DNA of 64,000 nucleotides. Origin: Simplicispira suum (GTDB taxonomy: Bacteria; Pseudomonadota; Gammaproteobacteria; Burkholderiales; Burkholderiaceae_C). The position numbers and the translations under genes were made by a program. How positions within the stretch are numbered: the first letter of the stretch is position 1; the number at the start of each line of letters is the position of its first letter. Of the stretch, positions 1 to 8,523 are shown one piece after another. The DNA lies in NCBI RefSeq assembly GCF_003008595.1, contig NZ_CP027669.1:1-64000 (forward strand), read 5' to 3'. The notes under the pieces are model-generated. The model did not search any database. It was not told the origin of the DNA and saw only the letters and a list, made by a program, of their open reading frames with translations.

Positions 1-185
1 GGATCGTGCTGCGGAACTACCTGGCCGAACAAGCCATCCGAACAGCAGGCGCTGGCGATTTCAGCGAAGTGCACCGCTTGCTGGCTTTGCTTGCCCATCC
101 TTTCACCGAGAGCCCCGGTCACGCCGCCTATGCGGCGCCCCCGCCCGACTGGGCGTCGCACCTATCCATCAGTTGTTCATCATGA
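1..185 (+). CDS. selO: SelO/YdiU protein AMPylase, C-terminal end (5' partial)
   Basis: Only the last 60 codons are present, entering in frame at base 3. The peptide runs from RNYLAEQAI through [18 protein letters not shown] to the terminal SISCSS, which matches the end of the SelO/YdiU (UPF0061) pseudokinase family. Members transfer AMP to protein Ser/Thr/Tyr residues and act in redox homeostasis. The family's conserved C-terminal redox residue, selenocysteine in animals, is Cys here (TGT at 174-176). The TGA stop overlaps the ATG of msrB by four bases, so the two are translationally coupled, consistent with a shared oxidative-stress role. The catalytic part lies outside the window. Confidence 0.88.
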   Translation, partial: IVLRNYLAEQAIRTAGAGDFSEVHRLLALLAHPFTESPGHAAYAAPPPDWASHLSISCSS

Positions 186-595
186 CCTTTCCTGTTCAGA
201 AATCCGAAGCCGAGTGGCAGTCGGTATTGAAAGAAAAAGGCGCCGAACCCGGCGCGCTGCAGGTCACGCGCCACGCAGCCACCGAGCGCCCTTTTACTGG
301 TAAATATGAAGCGCATTGGCAGGATGGCAGCTACCACTGCATCTGCTGCGGCAACCTGCTCTTCGACGCGGGGACCAAGTTCGACGCCGGCTGCGGCTGG
401 CCCAGCTTCTCGCAGGCCGTGCCCGGCGCCATTAAGGAAAACGTGGACCTCAGCCACGGCATGCGGCGGGTGGAAACCGTTTGTGCACAATGCGGCTCGC
501 ATCTGGGCCATGTGTTCGAGGACGGCCCCGCTCCGACCGGACTGCGCTATTGCATGAATTCCGCCTCGCTCGATTTCGACGCGAAGGCCTCCTGA
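182..595 (+). CDS. msrB: Peptide-methionine (R)-S-oxide reductase MsrB
   Basis: 137 aa, the normal size of a single-domain cytoplasmic MsrB, which reduces the R epimer of methionine sulfoxide in proteins. Two zinc CxxC pairs are visible (Cys53/Cys56 in the YHCICCGN region and Cys101/Cys104 in [12 protein letters not shown]). The catalytic Cys124 sits in [15 protein letters not shown], another family signature, is at about 71-76. I chose ATG 182 over an in-frame TTG at 173, because 182 overlaps the selO stop (ATGA) and gives the usual MTFPV-type start. It is probably cotranscribed with selO and the yciB gene downstream. Confidence 0.96.
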   Translation: MTFPVQKSEAEWQSVLKEKGAEPGALQVTRHAATERPFTGKYEAHWQDGSYHCICCGNLLFDAGTKFDAGCGWPSFSQAVPGAIKENVDLSHGMRRVETVCAQCGSHLGHVFEDGPAPTGLRYCMNSASLDFDAKAS

Positions 596-621
596 CCCAG
601 CCGCTGCCAAAGCGCCCCTTC

Positions 622-1176
622 ATGAAACTTCTGATCGACTTTTTCCCCATCATCCTGTTCTTTGTGGCCTTCAAGGTCTGGGGCATCTACGTGGCAACCG
701 GCGTGGCAATTGCTGCAACCGTGCTGCAAATAGCCTACCTGCGCTACAGGCACGGCAAGGTGGAAGCCATGCAATGGGTGAGCCTGGGCGTCATCGTGGT
801 GTTTGGCGGCGCCACGCTGCTGGCGCACAGCGACACCTTCATCAAATGGAAGCCCACGGTGCTGTACTGGCTGATGGGCGGCGCCCTGCTGGTGGGGCAA
901 TGGGTGTTTCGCCGCAACCTCATCAAAAGCCTGATGGGTGCGCAAATGGAACTTCCGGAACCCGCCTGGAACGCGCTCAACTGGGCATGGAGCGGATTTT
1001 TCGCTGCGATGGGCTTGCTCAATCTGTGGGTGGCTTTCAACTTCGACACCGATACTTGGGTGAACTTCAAGCTCTTTGGCGGACTCGGACTGATGCTGGC
1101 CTTTGTGCTGGCGCAGGCGGTTTTCCTCAGCCGCTATGTCAAAGACACCGAACCCGAAAAGGACCCACAGCCATGA
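622..1176 (+). CDS. yciB: Inner membrane septation protein YciB/IspZ family
   Basis: 184 aa starting MKLLIDFFPIILFFVAFK, the typical N-terminus of the YciB (septation protein A, IspZ) family. About five hydrophobic membrane segments span the protein. A central KWKPTVLYWL motif and a late NLWVAFNFDTDTWVNFK segment are also family features. Members are inner membrane proteins linked to cell division and envelope synthesis; the biochemical activity is not settled. The reading frame is open upstream, but ATG 622 gives the family length. The TGA overlaps the bolA ATG by four bases, so the yciB-bolA pair is coupled. Confidence 0.93.
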   Translation: MKLLIDFFPIILFFVAFKVWGIYVATGVAIAATVLQIAYLRYRHGKVEAMQWVSLGVIVVFGGATLLAHSDTFIKWKPTVLYWLMGGALLVGQWVFRRNLIKSLMGAQMELPEPAWNALNWAWSGFFAAMGLLNLWVAFNFDTDTWVNFKLFGGLGLMLAFVLAQAVFLSRYVKDTEPEKDPQP

Positions 1177-1445
1177 CCATCCCGTTGGCCATCACCGCTC
1201 CCGCCATGGACGCCGCCCTGCGCACGGCACTCACACCGACACAGCTTGAGGTGTTGGACGAAAGCTACCAGCACGAAGGCCATGCCGGCGCCAACGGTAC
1301 GGGCTTTGGCACCCATTTCCGGGTGCGCATCGCGTCACCAGCGCTTACAGGTCTGCCCCGCGTCAAACAGCACCGGCTTGTGTATGATGCGCTGCAAGAA
1401 TTTATCGACGAAGGCGCTCACGCCATCGCCATTGAGGTTCTTTGA
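1173..1445 (+). CDS. bolA: BolA family protein
   Basis: 90 aa. The core GTHFRVRIASPALTGLPRV followed by KQHRLVYDAL and a C-terminal HAIAIEVL is the BolA class II KH-like fold. The His in QHRLVYDAL is the conserved ligand used when BolA binds a [2Fe-2S] cluster with a monothiol glutaredoxin. Members act as morphology and stress regulators or as Fe-S chaperones. The start overlaps the yciB stop (ATGA). The reading frame is also open further upstream, but that stretch is yciB in another frame. The order yciB-bolA-PPIase fits a small conserved envelope and stress cluster. Confidence 0.93.
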   Translation: MTIPLAITAPAMDAALRTALTPTQLEVLDESYQHEGHAGANGTGFGTHFRVRIASPALTGLPRVKQHRLVYDALQEFIDEGAHAIAIEVL

Positions 1446-1513
1446 TCCCACCCGGCAACGCGGTGCGGCTCGCCGGCAATCTGCTGGCACCTTTTCCACC
1501 TTTTGGATTTCGA

Positions 1514-2299
1514 ATGAAGAAACAGCTTTTGTCCGGCCTTGTGGCCGCCGCCTTGCTGGGCACCGTGGCATTGCCTGTGGCCGCCCAGAACATTGCCGTG
1601 GTCAACGGCAAGGCCATCCCCAAAGAGCGCGCCGACATCCTGCGCCAGCAGGTGGAGCGCTCGGGCCGCCCCGTCACGCCCGAGATCGAAAAACAGATCA
1701 AGGACGAAGTGATTGCGCGCGAAATCTTCCTGCAGGAAGCCGCCAAGCGCAACCTCGAAAAAGACCCCGATTTCAAGGTGCAGATGGAGCTGGCGCGCCA
1801 GACCATCCTGATTCGCGAGTTGTTTGCTGATTTCCAGAAGAACAACCCGGTGACCGACGCCGAAATCAAGGCCGAATACGACAAGTTCGTTGCCGCCAAC
1901 AGCGGCAAGGAATACAAGGCCAGCCACATCCTGGTGGAAAAAGAAGACGAGGCCAAGGCCATCATCGCTTCCATCAAGAAGGGCGCCAAGTTTGAAGACA
2001 TCGCCAAGAAGCAGTCCAAAGATCCAGGTTCGGGCGCCAAGGGCGGCAACCTTGATTGGGCCAACCCAAGCAGCTACGTGGCCGAGTTCACCGAAGCGCT
2101 GATCAAGCTCGAAAAAGGCAAGATGACGCAGACCCCGGTGAAAAGCCAGTTTGGCTGGCACGTGATTCGCCTGGACGATGTGCGCCAGGCCGAACTCCCC
2201 AAGCTCGAAGACGTCAAGGCCCAGGTGGCGCAGCAGCTGCAGCAGCAAAAACTGGCGAAGTTCCAGGAAGACCTGCGCGCCAAGGCAAAGATCGAATAG
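1514..2299 (+). CDS. Periplasmic parvulin-type peptidyl-prolyl isomerase
   Basis: 261 aa. The N-terminus MKKQLLSGLVAAALLGTVALPVAAQ is a signal peptide, probably cleaved after VAA or AAQ, so the product is periplasmic. A SurA-N-like helical part follows (about residues 30-120). Then comes a PpiC rotamase domain (about 135-230) with ASHILV, a central GAKFEDIAKKQSKDPGSGAKGG and QFGWHVIRLD. The frame opens at 1442, but ATG 1514 places the signal peptide at the true start. It is the last gene of the selO-to-PPIase string and is followed by a strong terminator. Likely role: folding of outer-membrane or secreted proteins. Confidence 0.93.
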   Translation: MKKQLLSGLVAAALLGTVALPVAAQNIAVVNGKAIPKERADILRQQVERSGRPVTPEIEKQIKDEVIAREIFLQEAAKRNLEKDPDFKVQMELARQTILIRELFADFQKNNPVTDAEIKAEYDKFVAANSGKEYKASHILVEKEDEAKAIIASIKKGAKFEDIAKKQSKDPGSGAKGGNLDWANPSSYVAEFTEALIKLEKGKMTQTPVKSQFGWHVIRLDDVRQAELPKLEDVKAQVAQQLQQQKLAKFQEDLRAKAKIE

Positions 2300-2338
2300 C
2301 CTCGCATCGAATACCACCGAATTTTTCGGTGCATCCCA

Positions 2339-2362
2339 ACGCGGCCTCGGCCGCGTTTTTTT
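2339..2362 (+). terminator. Rho-independent terminator after the PPIase gene
   Basis: An 8-bp stem (ACGCGGCC/GGCCGCGT) with a TC loop is followed by seven T. It ends the plus-strand string. The stop codon of the convergent DUF1624 gene lies inside the T tract. Confidence 0.9.
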
Positions 2363-3134
2363 ATGCTCCCTTGGCCGCGATCAGCCAGGCCAGCGCCGTC
2401 AGCGCGCCGAGCATCACGGGCTGGTGCAGCAAGTAGTACGACAGGCTCCAGCGTCCGAGCCGGGCCAGCGGCCGGGCAGCGCGCGGCACGGGCGCCGTGA
2501 GCCACCGGGGCCGCTGCGCAACAAGCCATTGCCCGGCAGCCAGGCCCCACCACATCACGCCCAGCCAGGGCAGCACGGGCACATAGTCTTCGGTGAATGG
2601 TTTGCGCGAAATCAAGCCCAACCAGTTGAGCGCCCGCCCGTCCATGAGCGCAGCCCAGTGCGCGAGCGGCCCGCCGAGCAGCTCCTGCGCCAGCCAGGGC
2701 AGGAGCAGTGCGAGCACGCCTGCCGGCCACAACCAGCGCCCCCATCCGGCCGTCAGGCGGGCCAGCAACAGCATCACCGCCATGCCATGCAGGACGCCAA
2801 AGTAAATGAAGCTGTGCGGAAACATCAGCCAGGAGCCGAAACTGACCAGCATGGCGGCGGCCAGCACCTGCAGCCAGCGGCGCGAAAACCGGCGCCAGCC
2901 GATGCCATGCGCCTGCGCCACCGCCTGCCCCAAGCCAGCGCACAGGAGGAACAGCGTGACGATGGCGGTGCGCTGCCAGGTCCAGAACGGGTCGCCCAGA
3001 AAATTCTGTGGCCACCAGCCAAAATGGCTCAGATCAAAGCAGAAATGAAACACCGTCATCCACACCATGGCCAGGCCACGCAAGGCGTCGATGGCGGCGT
3101 AGCGCTGGAGGTGGCTGGCAGAACGTTCGGGCAT
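2361..3134 (-). CDS. DUF1624 heparan-alpha-glucosaminide N-acetyltransferase-like membrane protein
   Basis: 257 aa. It starts MPERSASHLQRYAAIDALRG, and the RYAAIDALRGLAM...FHFCFDLSHFG pattern is the N-terminal signature of the DUF1624 / HGSNAT-like acyltransferase family. About seven hydrophobic helices follow, with WSLSYYLLHQPVM near the end, also typical. These are inner membrane proteins thought to transfer acyl groups across the membrane; the substrate is unknown here. The frame is open to 3275, but that part crosses the tRNA-Pro gene and its terminator, so ATG 3134 is the likely start. It converges on the PPIase gene. Confidence 0.85.
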   Translation of the reverse strand: MPERSASHLQRYAAIDALRGLAMVWMTVFHFCFDLSHFGWWPQNFLGDPFWTWQRTAIVTLFLLCAGLGQAVAQAHGIGWRRFSRRWLQVLAAAMLVSFGSWLMFPHSFIYFGVLHGMAVMLLLARLTAGWGRWLWPAGVLALLLPWLAQELLGGPLAHWAALMDGRALNWLGLISRKPFTEDYVPVLPWLGVMWWGLAAGQWLVAQRPRWLTAPVPRAARPLARLGRWSLSYYLLHQPVMLGALTALAWLIAAKGA

Positions 3135-3190
3135 GCAGGGCAGGCTCAGTCTTGGCGTGGCATTGGGACAACGATTCTCGCGCAGCCATG

Positions 3191-3223
3191 AAAAAAGGAC
3201 TTGCAGCGCGTGCTGCAAGTCCT
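3191..3223 (-). terminator. Rho-independent terminator of tRNA-Pro
   Basis: On the minus strand a perfect 11-bp or longer stem (GGACTTGCAGC with GCTGCAAGTCC) and a four-base loop are followed by six T (A run 3191-3196 on the plus strand). It lies 9 bases past the tRNA 3' end. Confidence 0.92.
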
Positions 3224-3231
3224 CGGTTCGG

Positions 3232-3308
3232 TGGTCGGAGCGGCGGGATTCGAACTCGCGACCCTCTGCTCCCAAAGCAGATGCGCTACCAGGCTGCGCT
3301 ACGCTCCG
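3232..3308 (-). tRNA. tRNA-Pro (UGG anticodon)
   Basis: 77-nt cloverleaf on the minus strand. The acceptor stem is CGGAGCG/CGCTCCG with discriminator A and an encoded CCA. The D-arm is GCGC...GCGC, the anticodon stem TCTGC/GCAGA has loop TTTGGGA giving anticodon TGG, and the T-loop is TTCGAAT. It sits between infA and the DUF1624 gene, with its own terminator immediately downstream. Confidence 0.97.
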
Positions 3309-3397
3309 ACAGCTAGTATTCTAACCTGCAGATTTCTTTCAAATTGCCGCAAACGGCCAGTACATGAAAAGAAATTCAGGCAGCAAATACTGGTTTG

Positions 3398-3643
3398 CTA
3401 GCGCGACGGGCCCGGACCCCGGCCCGCGAGATGGCGGAACGTGATGCGGCCCTTGGTCAAGTCGTAGGGCGAGAGTTCAAGCGACACCTTGTCGCCCGCG
3501 AGGATGCGAATATGGTGCTTGCGCATCTTGCCGCCGGTGTAGGCGATCAGTTGGTGCCCGTTCTCCAGCGTCACGCGAAAGCGCGAATCGGGCAACACCT
3601 CGGTCACACTGCCCTGCATTTCGATCAGTTCTTCTTTGGCCAT
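3398..3643 (-). CDS. infA: Translation initiation factor IF-1 (second-type paralog)
   Basis: 81 aa, an OB-fold S1-like protein beginning [13 protein letters not shown]. Family landmarks are [27 protein letters not shown] and [16 protein letters not shown]-1 occupies the ribosomal A site during initiation and helps select the fMet-tRNA. The C-terminus is about nine residues longer than the 72-aa form and ends GRGPGPSR. It stands alone next to a tRNA rather than in a ribosomal protein operon, so it is probably the additional IF-1 seen in many Burkholderiales. ATG 3643 matches the E. coli start; an in-frame TTG two codons upstream is ignored. Confidence 0.95.
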   Translation of the reverse strand: MAKEELIEMQGSVTEVLPDSRFRVTLENGHQLIAYTGGKMRKHHIRILAGDKVSLELSPYDLTKGRITFRHLAGRGPGPSR

Positions 3644-3946
3644 TTTCAATCTCTGGTAAACGATTCAATCCGCCCGCTGGCATGGTCCCCAGCGTCATTG
3701 CCAGGAGCGGGCTGCTACAGCGTGCACTGTCCGTTCGGTAAGAACAGACGCGCTGTGCATTGCGGTCGGGGGGTTGCTGCACCCGCAGCGCAGCTCGGTA
3801 GGAAGGCCGGCGTGACGGCTTCAATGGACAGGCGGGGGCGCAGGCCCTTAGCCAGTCAATTGTAGCGTGACACGCTCGCCTTGACTACATGGCGTGCCGC
3901 ACCGCTCTATAGAATGGCCCGCCATACCTGCACTTGACTCCTTGCC
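3644..3946. other. Intergenic region between infA and psd
   Basis: 303 bp between divergent genes. I see no convincing gene. Near the psd side there is TTGACT (3881-3886) and a -10-like TATAGAAT (3908-3915), but the spacing is longer than optimal, so the psd promoter is only tentative. Confidence 0.4.
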
Positions 3947-4812
3947 ATGTCCGATTCGTTTGCTGTTTCTCTCCAGTACCTGCTGCCCAAGCAGGCGCTG
4001 ACCGTGCTGGCCGGCAAGATGGCCTCGGCCCGCGCGGGTTGGTTCACCACCGCCCTGGTGCGTGCCTTCATCTCACATTACGACGTGGACATGACCGAGG
4101 CCGAGCATGCGGACCCGTCTGCCTACCCCAGTTTCAACGCCTTTTTCACCCGCGCATTGCAAGCAGGCGCACGCCCGATTTCGGCCGCCGAATGGGCCTG
4201 CCCGGTGGATGGCTCCATCAGCCAGTTCGGCGCCATTGAGCAAGATCAGATCTTCCAGGCCAAGGGCCACCACTACTCCACCACCGCGCTGCTGGGCGGC
4301 GATGCGGCGCTGGCCGCGCGTTTCACCAATGGCCACTTCGCCACCCTCTACCTGAGCCCGCGCGACTACCACCGCATCCACATGCCGTGCGCTGGCAGGC
4401 TCGTCCGCATGGTGCATGTGCCAGGTGACTTGTTCTCGGTCAACCCAGCCACCGCACGTGGCGTGCCGGGCCTGTTTGCGCGCAACGAACGGGTGGTCTG
4501 TATCTTCGAGGGAGCGCAAGGCCCTTTGTCATGGTGCTGGTAGGGGCAACCATTGTGGGCAGCATGGCCACGGTATGGCACGGCCTGGTCAACCCGCCGC
4601 GCACGGGGGTGCTTCGGCACTGGGATTACCCCGAAGGAAAAATTGTGTTGCAAAAGGGCGAAGAAATGGGCCGCTTTCAACTTGGCTCCACCGTCGTTCT
4701 GCTGTTTCCACAGGGACCGCTGCACTTCAGCTCCCACTGGGAAAGCGGGGGCGCAGTGCGCCTGGGACAAGCCATGGCCGAGCGCAGTGCGACCACCGGC
4801 ATCAGTTCCTGA
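3947..4812 (+). pseudogene. psd: Phosphatidylserine decarboxylase, interrupted by a -1 frameshift
   Basis: Two overlapping frames together make one psd. The first (3947-4543) starts [16 protein letters not shown] and carries [13 protein letters not shown] and [14 protein letters not shown]. It then runs into a TAG. The second frame (entering near 4528, ending 4812) continues with [19 protein letters not shown] and the pyruvoyl-forming LGST (Gly/Ser cleavage between 4686 and 4687). Adding one T to the TTT at 4525-4527 restores a single ORF of about 288 codons, the normal length. The enzyme makes phosphatidylethanolamine and is the partner of PssA (encoded at 32739). Since psd is usually essential, a missing base in the read is as likely as a real mutation. 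Confidence 0.9.
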
Positions 4813-4993
4813 ATGCAAGCCCTGCGAGGTATATAGAGAGTGAACAAAGACGAAGTGCGCGTGCCGATCGGCCGCTACCACTTCAGCGAACGCGGTATGA
4901 CCTTATAGCGAGGATGTCGTTCGCGCCGATGGACTGCGCTGCAACAATGGCGGCTTGCCGCCCCCCCATTTCGCAAACCCCCGGAGAACCTGA

Positions 4994-6277
4994 ATGAAGC
5001 TCGAAACCCTTGCCGTCCACGCCGGCTACTCGCCCGACCCGACGACCAAATCCGCCGCCGTTCCGCTGTACCAGACGACGGCCTACGCCTTCGACAACGC
5101 CCAGCACGGCGCCGATCTGTTCGACCTCAAGGTGGCGGGCAACATCTACACCCGCATCATGAATCCGACCACCGACGTGCTGGAACAGCGCGTGGCAGCG
5201 CTCGAAGGCGGCGTGGCGGCCCTGGCCATGGCCTCGGGGATGGCGGCGATCACGGCGGCCATTCAGACCATTGCGGAGGCCGGCGACAACATCATCTCGG
5301 CCAGCACGCTCTACGGCGGCACCTACAACCTTTTCGCCCACACCTTCCCGCAGCAGGGCCTGGAAGTACGCTTTGCCGACCCGGCCAAACCTGCCAGCTT
5401 TGCTGCGCTGATTGACGAGCGCACCAAGGCAGTGTTCTGCGAATCGATTGGCAACCCGTTGGGCAACGTCACCGACATCGCTGCGCTCGCCAAGGTGGCG
5501 CACGATGCTGGCGTGCCGCTCATCGTGGACAACACCGTGCCCAGCCCTTATCTGTGCCGCCCCTTCGAGCACGGCGCGGACATCGTGGTGCACGCTTTGA
5601 CGAAATACATGAACGGCCACGGCAACAGCATTGGCGGCATCATCGTGGACAGCGGCAAGTTCCCCTGGGCCGAGCACAAAGAGCGCTTCAAGCGCCTGAA
5701 CGAGCCTGACGTCAGCTACCACGGCGTGGTTTACACCGAAGCCCTGGGCGCTGCCGCCTACATTGGCCGTGCCCGCGTGGTGCCGCTGCGCAACATGGGC
5801 GCCGCCATTTCGCCCTTCAACGCCTGGCTGACGCTGCAAGGCATTGAAACCCTGCCGCTGCGCATGGACCGCACCTGCGAGAACAGCCTGGCCCTGGCCA
5901 AGTTCCTGCAAAGCCACCCCAAGGTCGAATGGGTGCGCTACGCGGGCCTTCCCGACCACCCCGACCACGCGCTGGCCCAGCGCCAGATGGGCGGGCGGGC
6001 GTCAGGCATTCTGTCCTTCGGCCTCAAGGGCAGCGGCGCCGACCCCCGTGCCGCGGGCGCCCGCTTCCTTGACGCGCTCGGCCTGTTCACACGCCTGGTC
6101 AATATTGGCGATGCCAAGTCGCTGGCGACGCACCCGGCCTCCACCACGCACCGCCAGCTCGACGCTGCCGAGATGGAAAAGGCCGGCGTGAGCGAGAACA
6201 TGGTGCGCCTGTCGGTGGGCATTGAGCACATCGACGACCTGCAGGCCGACCTGGCGCAGGCGCTGGACAAGGTCTAA
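4994..6277 (+). CDS. metY: O-acetylhomoserine aminocarboxypropyltransferase (PLP-dependent, MetY type)
   Basis: 427 aa Cys/Met-metabolism PLP enzyme, of the length of the O-acetylhomoserine sulfhydrylase class. Landmarks are the N-terminal ETLAVHAGYSPDPTT, YTRIMNPT, MASGMAAI, the VDNT active-site segment, and the Schiff-base lysine Lys204 in VVHALTKYMNGHG. Near the end is SLATHPASTTH. The reaction joins O-acetylhomoserine with sulfide (homocysteine) or methanethiol (methionine). CCGGAGAACCTGAATG gives a reasonable ribosome binding site. No riboswitch was recognised in the 181 bp upstream. The gene stands alone. Confidence 0.93.
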   Translation: MKLETLAVHAGYSPDPTTKSAAVPLYQTTAYAFDNAQHGADLFDLKVAGNIYTRIMNPTTDVLEQRVAALEGGVAALAMASGMAAITAAIQTIAEAGDNIISASTLYGGTYNLFAHTFPQQGLEVRFADPAKPASFAALIDERTKAVFCESIGNPLGNVTDIAALAKVAHDAGVPLIVDNTVPSPYLCRPFEHGADIVVHALTKYMNGHGNSIGGIIVDSGKFPWAEHKERFKRLNEPDVSYHGVVYTEALGAAAYIGRARVVPLRNMGAAISPFNAWLTLQGIETLPLRMDRTCENSLALAKFLQSHPKVEWVRYAGLPDHPDHALAQRQMGGRASGILSFGLKGSGADPRAAGARFLDALGLFTRLVNIGDAKSLATHPASTTHRQLDAAEMEKAGVSENMVRLSVGIEHIDDLQADLAQALDKV

Positions 6278-6304
6278 GTCGAAACCAGGTGAAAAATTTG
6301 TTGT

Positions 6305-6360
6305 TTTTTGCCCCTGTCGCTTGCTATATATAGATAGTTTGCTACATATTAAATAGCAAT
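6305..6360 (+). repeat. Dispersed ~55-bp repeat, copy 1 (degenerate)
   Basis: Between metY and the first GGDEF gene. It has the family pattern TTTTGCCCCTGTCGCTTG then TTTGCTACATATTAAATAGC. It is more diverged than most copies. Confidence 0.6.
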
Positions 6361-6382
6361 CACGCAACTGACGGCAGCCAGT

Positions 6383-8353
6383 ATGTGCTGCGTCAGAAGG
6401 AGCTGGTCTGCGGCCTGCGATGATAGGCGCCTCACCAGCTCCTGCGCCTTGAGCGCAGTCCGTGCCTTGGTGCATCGGCGTCTCTTTTTCCATCCGCATT
6501 GCGCGCTGCGCTGGCTGCTTTGCGTGCTGGCTCTGGCAGGCGCATCTGTAGCGCTCGCCAGCAGTGGCGACCCCGCTGCGCCAGCGAACAGAACGCTGGA
6601 CGTGACCCATGCTTCGGCAGGGCCGCTGACCCTCACACCGTGGTTCGATGTGCTGGAAGACCCCTCCGGCGCACTCAGTTTCGAGCAGATCCGCTCCCCG
6701 GACATCGCTGCACGCTTCACTCCCAGTGGCCGTTCCGGCACGGCCCTGAACTTTGGCATCACTCCCTCCGCCTGGTGGCTGCGGCTGCGGCTGGCCAACC
6801 CCGGCGACGGTGCGCTGGACCGCTTGCTCGAAGTGGCCTACGCGCGCCTGTCCCACCTGGACTTCTACGCGCCGCAAAGCGACGGCACCTGGCAGCAGCT
6901 GCACACCGGCACCACCCAGCCCTTTGACAGCCGGGGCTACGCGCACCGCAACTTCGTCTTTGGCATCGCCCTGCCGGCGCACGCCGAACCAACGATTTAT
7001 TTGCGCATTGCGTCCACCACCGCCTTCGTCGTGCCGACCCGCCTGTGGGAGCCCGCAGCGTTTCATGCCTTTGAGCGCAGCGACTACGCCGCACAGGCCT
7101 GGTACTTCGGCATGGTGGCCGCCATGGTGCTGTTCAATCTGCTCCTGTTCGTGCGCCTCAAGGACTGGCTGTACCTGCAATACGTCGGCTTTGCGCTCTC
7201 GGTGGCCTTTGCGATGGCGGCGCAAAACGGTCTGGTGAAAGAGGTGTTCCGGCTCGAATCGCCCCTGTGGTCCGACCTGTGCACCAGCTTTGGCTACTGT
7301 TTTTCGATCGCCAGCGGCACGCTCTTCATGCGCCGCATGGTGGAAGTACCGCGCTTGCTGCCCCGTCTGGACCCATGGCTGAAGGGCTTCATCAGCTTTT
7401 ATTTTCTCAGTCCCTTTTTGTTCCTGGTGCCGGGCCAGACCTTGATCAAGGCAATGGCTGTGGGCTACATACTGGCCATCGCCGTCGTCCTGTCGGTGGC
7501 CGCATACAGCGCCTGGCTGCGCCAGCGCAGCGCGTATTTCTTTCTGGCCGCCTTCACGCTGGTGTGCCTGGGTGCGGCCATCTACGCACTGCATGCAATA
7601 GGCCTGATGCCTACCAATGTGCTGACGGCCAACGCCATTCAGCTTGGATCGACCCTGGAGATGATTCTGCTGGCACTGGCGCTGGCCGACCGTTTTATCC
7701 AGATGCGGCGCGAGCGAGCGGCCATGCAAGCGCAGTTGCTTGCCACGCAAAAAACCTTGATTGATACCCTTCGCCACAATGAGCAGCGCCTGGAAGAGCA
7801 TGTGGCTGAGCGCACCGTGGCCCTGGAAGCGGCTAATCGCCGGCTTGAGGCCTTGAGCCGCACCGATGGCCTCACCGGCATCGCCAACCGGCGCCGATTC
7901 GACGAGGTACTGGCCAGCGAATGGGCACGCTCGCAACGCAGCGGCGAACCGCTGGCGCTGGCCATGATCGACATCGACTGGTTCAAGGCCTACAACGACC
8001 ACTACGGACATCTGGCGGGCGACGACTGCCTGCGCAGTGTTGCGGGCGTGCTGGCGAACTGCGCAGCGCGCAGCACCGATCTGGTGGCACGTTACGGCGG
8101 AGAGGAATTTGCCATCATTTCACCGCATACCACGGCGGCGCAGATGCAGGCCTTGGTACTGGCACTTCAGCAATCCCTGGCGGCTCTGGCGCTGCCGCAC
8201 CCCACTACACCAAGCTGCTGCGTCACGCTCTGTGCGGGTGTCGCTGCGCAAATAGCCCAGCCAGGTGAAGCGCCCGAAGCCCTGGTGGCAGCGGCCGATC
8301 AGGCGCTCTACCAGGCCAAGGTCGCAGGGCGCAATGGGGTGGTGCTTGCTTGA
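6383..8353 (+). CDS. 7TMR-DISM membrane diguanylate cyclase (GGDEF), paralog A
   Basis: Up to 656 aa. After a signal-like hydrophobic stretch (about residues 38-58) there is an extracellular 7TMR-DISMED2-like beta domain (about 75-220, including WWLRLRLANPG). A 7-helix membrane block follows (about 230-430), then a short coiled coil and a C-terminal GGDEF domain (about 485-650). The active site is GGEEF at 572-576 and the allosteric I-site is RSTD at 563-566, so it should make cyclic di-GMP with product inhibition. The start is unsure: an in-frame GTG at 6470 would place the signal peptide nearer the N-terminus. It is followed by a close paralog, an evident tandem duplication. Confidence 0.88.
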   Translation: MCCVRRSWSAACDDRRLTSSCALSAVRALVHRRLFFHPHCALRWLLCVLALAGASVALASSGDPAAPANRTLDVTHASAGPLTLTPWFDVLEDPSGALSFEQIRSPDIAARFTPSGRSGTALNFGITPSAWWLRLRLANPGDGALDRLLEVAYARLSHLDFYAPQSDGTWQQLHTGTTQPFDSRGYAHRNFVFGIALPAHAEPTIYLRIASTTAFVVPTRLWEPAAFHAFERSDYAAQAWYFGMVAAMVLFNLLLFVRLKDWLYLQYVGFALSVAFAMAAQNGLVKEVFRLESPLWSDLCTSFGYCFSIASGTLFMRRMVEVPRLLPRLDPWLKGFISFYFLSPFLFLVPGQTLIKAMAVGYILAIAVVLSVAAYSAWLRQRSAYFFLAAFTLVCLGAAIYALHAIGLMPTNVLTANAIQLGSTLEMILLALALADRFIQMRRERAAMQAQLLATQKTLIDTLRHNEQRLEEHVAERTVALEAANRRLEALSRTDGLTGIANRRRFDEVLASEWARSQRSGEPLALAMIDIDWFKAYNDHYGHLAGDDCLRSVAGVLANCAARSTDLVARYGGEEFAIISPHTTAAQMQALVLALQQSLAALALPHPTTPSCCVTLCAGVAAQIAQPGEAPEALVAAADQALYQAKVAGRNGVVLA

Positions 8354-8375
8354 GAAAAGATCCTGGATTTTAACG

Positions 8376-8421
8376 AAAACCGTTCTGTAGCAGGTGTCGA
8401 TTGCTCTTGTTTTAATAGCAA
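8376..8421 (+). repeat. Dispersed ~55-bp repeat, copy 2 (degenerate)
   Basis: Between the two GGDEF paralogs: AAAACCGTTCTGTAGCAG, then TTGTTTTAATAGCAA. It keeps the family ends but has lost the inner palindrome. Confidence 0.45.
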
Positions 8422-8523
8422 TAAACCATTGCACTTGCTACGGAGATAACGCGATTCTGGCCTGTGGCGGTGTAGCTCTGCCATCATGCGCGCCTTGCCG
8501 TCGGCATTTGGTCCCTGCCCTTC

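Noticed and set aside
4813..4993. SAM/SAH riboswitch upstream of metY
   Set aside because: I looked for a multi-helix aptamer and conserved cores and found none; the gap has no convincing structured element.
6002..8011. A 669-codon open frame antisense to metY and the first GGDEF gene
   Set aside because: It spans two unrelated sense genes and their intergenic region, as expected for a chance frame.
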